Source: Eimeria necatrix
Lineage: Eukaryota; Apicomplexa; Conoidasida; Eucoccidiorida; Eimeriidae
Assembly: GCF_000499385.1 (NCBI RefSeq)
Contig: NW_013654693.1
Span: 1-10,000 of the forward strand
Length of the DNA: 10,000 bases
Direction of reading: 5' to 3'
Shown: in pieces, positions 6,850-10,000 of the stretch
Layout: each line of letters starts with the position of its first letter
Position numbering within the stretch: position 1 is the first letter of the stretch
Notes under the pieces: model-generated
The model's database searches: none
Seen by the model: only the letters and a program-made list of their open reading frames with translations
What the model was told of the DNA's origin: nothing
Made by a program: the position numbers and the translations under genes

Positions 6850-6938
6850 GCATGCAAGCACTTTGCCAAAATAAAGAAATATTTCTTCGCGCTTCGTTTT
6901 GTGTTGCAGCGGACAAATTTGCCACTGCCCCCCAAACC
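6780..6938 (-). CDS. Possible minus-strand exon between a telomere-type array and GCTA repeats
   Basis: After the TTTAG at 6943-6939 the minus strand is open for 52 codons to TAG at 6782-6780. It begins GLGGSGKFVRCNTKRSAKKY, continues FFILAKCLHAAS and ends in Ala runs from the CAG array (6790-6854). The stop comes from the GCTA repeat. The acceptor would be supplied by the telomere-type array, as proposed for the gene at 5997-6487. On the plus strand a competing acceptor (GTTTTGTGTTGCAG ending at 6909) gives a 10-codon tail stopped in the same array. No homology recognised, so this is weak. Confidence 0.25.
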
Positions 6939-6968
6939 CTAAACCCTAAACCCTAAACCCTAAACCCT
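6934..6968 (+). repeat. Telomere-type repeat array, AAACCCT orientation
   Basis: Five AAACCCT units. The left flank GACAAATTTGCCACTGCCCCCC resembles the flanks of the arrays at 354 (GACAAATTTGC) and 190 (TGCCACTCCCCCC). Confidence 0.9.
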
Positions 6969-6988
6969 GAACAAAAAATTGGGACCCT

Positions 6989-7238
6989 GGCTAGCCACGG
7001 CTAGCCCCCGCCAGCTAGCTAGTTAGTGCCAGCGGCCTAGCTAGCTAGCCAGCAAGCTAGCCAGCTAGCTAGCCAGCTAGCCAGCCAGCTAGCTAGCCAG
7101 CTAGCTAGCTAGCTACCCAGCTAGCTAGCCATGGCTAGCTAGCTAGAGAGCAGCAGCAAGTTAAGCACATCCGGCTAGCTAGCTGGCCAGCTAGCCAGCT
7201 AGCTAGCTAGCTAGCTAGCTCGGTGGCTAGCTAGCTAG
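6989..7238. repeat. GCTA satellite with CCAG interruptions
   Basis: GCTAGCTAGC runs broken by CCAGC and GCCAGC pieces and by one short unique insert (GAGAGCAGCAGCAAGTTAAGCA, about 7146-7168). No reading frame. Its right end supplies the TAG stop of the TBC gene. Confidence 0.9.
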
Positions 7239-7291
7239 CTAGTTGGAAATCTGGCCTTGCGGGTCGAGGCTTTGCTGCTGCAGCGCGCGTG

Positions 7292-7336
<45 letters not shown>

Positions 7337-8701
7337 GGTAGTACTCCGCTTCGAGAGCAGCAAGAGTCTTTCTGGTGACTTTAATTCCTTTTGCTGCTTC
7401 TTGCAGCTCTTCAAAAGACAATTCCACTTTCTTCAAAACCTCCAAAACTCCCTCCAAAGAGCTCGCCAGCAGCACCGCCTGCGCACGCGCAAACCACCAT
7501 TTAGGGTTTAGGGTTTAGGGTTTAGGGTTCGGGTTTTCCGGCGAAAGCGCAGCATGCACTGCGGGTGGAAAAGCAGCTAGCTAGCTAGCTGGACAGCTAG
7601 CTAGTTCGACACACAGCCTTGTTTAGCTAGCTAGCTATCTATCTGCCTCCAGCTAGTTAACCAGCTAGCTAGCTAGCTAGCCATAGCTAGCTAGCTGGCC
7701 AGCTAGCCACAGCTAGCTAGCTAGCCAGCTGGCAGCGGCTGGCCACAGCTAACTAGCCACAGCTAGCTGGCCCGCTCGCCGCGGCTAGCTAGCCAGCTGG
7801 CCACGGCTAGCTAGCCAGCCACAGCTAGCTGGCCAGAGCTAGCTAGCTAGCTAGCTGTGGCCAGCCAGCCACAGCAAGCTAGCTGGCCAGCCACAGCTAG
7901 CCAGCTAGCCAGCCACAGCAAGCTAGCTAGCCAGCCACAGCTAGCCAGCTAGCCAGCCACAGCTAGCTAGCTAGCCAGCCACAGCTAGCTAGCCAGCCAG
8001 CCACAGCTAGCTAGCCAGCCAGGCACAGCTAGCTAGCTAGCCAGGCACAGCTAGCTAGCTAGCCAGGCACAGCTAGCTAGCCAGCCAGGCACAGCTAGCT
8101 AGCCAGCCAGGCACAGCTAGCTAGCTAGCCAGCCACAGCTAGCCAGCTAGCCAGCCACAGCTAGCTAGCCAGCCAGCCACAGCTAGCCAGCTAGCCAGGC
8201 ACAGCTAGCTAGCCAGCCAGCCCTAGCTAGCCAGCTAGCCAGGCACAGCTAGCTGGCTAGCTGACCTCGTTGGCCTTGAGGATGGCGAGGGCGGTGGCGA
8301 AGAGCTGCTTCTCTCCGCGGAAAAGAAACAAATCCCAAATTCTCAAGACGGAGTTCAACTCCAAGTTGTAAGCAAACAAAGTCATGCACAGCTAGCCAGC
8401 TAGCCAGCCACAGCTAGCTAGCCAGCCAGCCACAGCTAGCCAGCTAGCCAGGCACAGCTAGCTAGCCAGCCAGCCCTAGCTAGCCAGCTAGCCAGGCACA
8501 GCTAGCTGGCTAGCTGACCTCGTTGGCCTTGAGGATGGCGAGGGCGGTGGCGAAGAGCTGCTTCTCTCCGCGGAAAAGAAACAAATCCCAAATTCTCAAG
8601 ACGGAGTTCAACTCCAAGTTGTAAGCAAACAAAGTCATCAGCCAGCCCGACAAAAACATCGAGGCCTCCACGCCCTCCGCCTCCAGGTGCGCGCTCAGCC
8701 T

Positions 8702-8759
<58 letters not shown>

Positions 8760-8849
8760 AGGCGGCAGCAGCAGAGGGCTTGGGGGCTTCTTGCTTCTGC
8801 TTTCTTTGTCGTGTCAGCTGCTTCTTGCTGCTGCTGGCGCCACAACAAA

Positions 8850-8914
<65 letters not shown>

Positions 8915-9108
8915 CGGACTGGGGCATGTGTGTCTTGAGGAGTTTTTGGAACTGGAAGAAGTATTTGTTCAAAAGAGGAAGTCCAGGTCTGTACAAATCC
9001 GCGAGAGAATATTTGGAAAGCAAACAAACCAAAAAACAAAATGCTGCTGCTTCCCGCATGTGCAGCAGCAGCACCCCACACACGAAACCCATGCCTTGGC
9101 AGTAACCT

Positions 9109-9165
<57 letters not shown>

Positions 9166-9850
9166 TCAGATAATCATTTATTTATTATTTATTTATTAAT
9201 TATTTATTAATTATTATTTATTTATTTTTATTTATTTATTTATTTATTATTTATTATTATTAATTAATTAATTAATTAATTAATTTATTTATTTATTTAT
9301 TATTTATTTATTTACCAACTTCGGGGTTGTACGCGGCGTAGGCCTTCAGCACTTTGAGGAGAGCCTGCGAGCAGCAGAAGGGCAAAAGTGGAAAAAGAAC
9401 AAAAGATTAAACAATTTAAAGTAATTTAAAATGATTTAAAATGATTTAAATGATTTAAAGTGATTTAAAATGATTTAAAATGATTTAAAATGATTTAAAA
9501 TGATTTAAAATGATTTAAAAGAAGGAAAAAGAATTCAAAAGAATTTTAAAAATCAAAAAAATGAACACAAAATGCGAAATTGGCGCCAAATACACACATG
9601 CCGCTTAAATTAAATAAACAATTAAATAACAAATAAACAAGCAATTAAATAAACAATTAAATAACTAAATAAATAAATAATAAATAAACAATTAATAAAT
9701 AGAAACAAATTAAAATAAACAAAAGCAACTAAACAAACAACAAATAAATAAATAACAATTAAATAATTAAATAAACAATTAAATAAACAAATAAATAAAC
9801 AAATAAATAAATAACAATTAAATAATTAAATAAACAATTAAATAAACAAA

Positions 9851-9890
<40 letters not shown>

Positions 9891-9941
9891 AATTACAAGT
9901 TGTGGGCGTCGGAAACTCAGAGACTTCTCTTTCACAAACCC
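7239..9941 (-). CDS. TBC-domain Rab GTPase-activating protein, 3' part of gene
   Basis: TBC proteins speed GTP hydrolysis on Rab GTPases in vesicle traffic. Minus-strand exons, in order: 9941-9897 (FVKEKSLSFRRPQL; 5' boundary uncertain), 9364-9316 (ALLKVLKAYAAYNPEVG), 9106-8920 (YCQGMGFVCGVLLLHM through LLKTHMP), 8699-8519 (QLSAHLEAEGVEASMFLSGW, then FAYNLELNSVLRIWDLFLF and ALAILKANE) and 7478-7239 (AVLLASSLEGVLEVLKKVE, EYYR, a run of 14 Ser, ending DPQGQISN and TAG). All four introns are GT-AG and the joins are in phase (0, 1, 2, 0), rebuilding NPEVGYCQGM and HMPQLSAHL exactly as TBC proteins read. The YxQ glutamine finger is present; the arginine-finger segment (IxxDxxR) lies beyond the right edge. 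The stop comes from the GCTA repeat. The family is sure; the particular TBC subfamily and the Rab target are not. Confidence 0.92.
7499..7530 (+). repeat. Telomere-type repeat inside a TBC-gene intron
   Basis: Four TTTAGGG units ending in a TTCGGG variant. On the minus strand it lies 20 bases before the acceptor TGCGCAG (ending 7479) of the last TBC exon, so here the array is clearly intronic. Confidence 0.9.
7573..8515. repeat. GCTA-derived satellite filling the last TBC intron
   Basis: Runs of GCTAGC separated by CCAGCCACA, CCAGGCACA and CCAGCTGG pieces. From about 7850 on, a higher-order unit of roughly 23 to 36 bp (CACAGCTAGCTAGCCAGCCAG type) dominates and becomes more regular to the right. 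CTAG and AGCT are both palindromic, so the tract is highly self-complementary. A unique 120-bp exon copy is embedded at 8266-8385. Confidence 0.9.
8134..8638. repeat. Exact 252-bp tandem duplication containing part of a TBC exon
   Basis: Bases 8134-8385 and 8387-8638 read the same at every position I compared, offset 253. Each copy holds about 130 bp of GCTA satellite followed by 120 bp of TBC exon sequence and its GAG|GTCAGC splice donor. The right copy is the working exon; the left copy lies in the intron downstream of it. Such identity in a mutable repeat suggests a very recent event or an assembly duplication. Confidence 0.92.
8266..8385 (-). pseudogene. Duplicated 3' fragment of a TBC exon
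   Basis: This encodes the same 40 residues as the end of the working exon (MTLFAYNLELNSVLRIWD to ALAILKANE) and retains the donor GAG|GTCAGC at 8265. The first 61 bases of the real exon are missing and GCTA satellite abuts the Met codon. A weak TAG acceptor lies six bases upstream in the satellite. If used, the copy would add 42 codons with phase 0 at both ends, so inclusion would not shift the frame. It would duplicate a structural helix segment of the TBC fold, so skipping is more likely. Confidence 0.75.
8702..8758 (-). repeat. CTG run abutting a splice acceptor (intronic)
   Basis: About 19 CAG on the plus strand. On the minus strand it is (CTG)n ending in GCAG at 8700, the acceptor of the QLSAHLEAEG exon. 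Read through, it would give a Cys run out of keeping with the TBC fold. Confidence 0.85.
8852..8911 (-). repeat. CTG run just after a splice donor (intronic)
   Basis: Twenty CAG on the plus strand. On the minus strand the run begins eight bases after the donor CCCCA|GTCCGC at 8919. Together with the run at 8702 it brackets this 220-nt intron with CTG repeats at both ends. Confidence 0.85.
9109..9163 (-). repeat. CTG run abutting a splice acceptor (intronic)
   Basis: About 18 CAG on the plus strand. On the minus strand it ends in TGCAG at 9107, the acceptor of the YCQGMGF exon, repeating the arrangement at 8700. Confidence 0.85.
9164..9313. repeat. TTTA/TTAA tetranucleotide tract in a TBC intron
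   Basis: ATTT, TTAATTA and TTTA repeats fill the first part of the intron that starts at donor GTTG|GTAAAT (9315). The donor itself merges into the AAAT repeat on the minus strand. Confidence 0.85.
9411..9520. repeat. 10-bp tandem repeat, ATGATTTAAA
   Basis: About eleven copies of a 10-bp unit with minor variants (GTAATTTAAA, one 9-bp copy). It lies in the intron between the first two TBC exons in the window. Confidence 0.9.
9600..9896. repeat. AAATAAAC/AAATAAAT low-complexity tract in a TBC intron
   Basis: AT-rich tetranucleotide-like sequence with a longer internal direct repeat of about 49 bp: 9751-9799 recurs at 9810-9858, offset 59. It ends in (AAAT)n against the donor CTT|GTAATT of the upstream exon. 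Confidence 0.85.
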
Positions 9942-10000
9942 CTTTGTTTGTTGTTGATTTGTTGGTTTTGGTTGGTTTGTTGGTTTGTTGGTTGAAAACA
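9942..10000. other. TTTGTTGG-type low-complexity edge sequence
   Basis: Imperfect GTTTGTTGG repeats on the plus strand. The minus-strand TBC frame stays open through it as Asn/Thr/Pro/Gln, but a TBC domain does not normally have such sequence here, so I take it as intron upstream of an acceptor near 9942. Coding cannot be excluded. Confidence 0.4.

Noticed and set aside
6909..6944. Plus-strand terminal exon ending in the array at 6934 (RTNLPLPPKP)
   Set aside because: The acceptor GTGTTGCAG is good, but the exon is only ten codons, has no upstream partner visible, and the opposite strand is open over the same bases.
6989..8515. CRISPR-like appearance of regular GCTA/CCAGCCACA units
   Set aside because: Spacers are not unique, units are continuous and variable, and the context is a eukaryotic intron. 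It is a satellite.
8510..8848. Continuous minus-strand frame joining a Cys run to the TBC exon
   Set aside because: The Cys run is (CTG)n lying upstream of the acceptor at 8700. Splicing from 8920 to 8699 restores the TBC sequence MPQLSAHL, so the run is intronic.
8687..9173. Plus-strand poly-Ala and poly-Ser open frames
   Set aside because: Antisense to the TBC exons and introns; generated by CAG runs.

Overview
The window looks like nuclear DNA of a coccidian apicomplexan, most likely Eimeria. It carries many short internal arrays of the telomere-type heptamer AAACCCT/TTTAGGG, very many CAG/CTG triplet runs that become runs of Ala, Gln, Ser or Leu wherever they are coding, and small exons separated by repeat-filled introns. 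This matches the repeat-rich segments described for Eimeria chromosomes. It does not look bacterial. Species cannot be fixed from sequence alone.

Layout, left to right. (1) 1-192: the last exon of a plus-strand gene, entered through a TTTA-repeat acceptor and stopped by the first telomere-type repeat. (2) 193-1244: non-coding telomere-type arrays that change orientation near 512-571, then a long CAG/CAA block. (3) About 1245 to 5606: a minus-strand gene for a protein dominated by homopolymeric amino-acid runs. Three coding segments are clear (5207-3856, 3451-3055, 2898-1447); the joins between them and the upstream exons are only partly resolved. (4) 5997-6487: minus-strand coding-like segments separated by telomere-type arrays. 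(5) 6488-7238: AT-rich DNA with an 86-bp near-perfect palindrome, then GCTA repeats, a CAG run and another telomere-type array. (6) 7239 to about 9941: the best-supported gene, a minus-strand TBC-domain (Rab GTPase-activating) protein. Four of its exons join in phase through GT-AG junctions, and a fifth can be placed upstream.

The most informative observation is in the TBC gene. Each intron is filled with a different simple repeat (AT tetranucleotides, CTG runs abutting the acceptors, GCTA satellite plus a telomere-type array), and the GCTA intron carries an exact 252-bp tandem duplication that includes 40 codons of a TBC exon. The long poly-Ala, poly-Ser, poly-Cys and poly-Leu open frames in this part of the window are therefore intronic or opposite-strand artefacts. 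The only homopolymer run in the recognised TBC exons is a Ser run in the last exon. No RNA gene, transposon or CRISPR array was recognised. The genes share no evident pathway.
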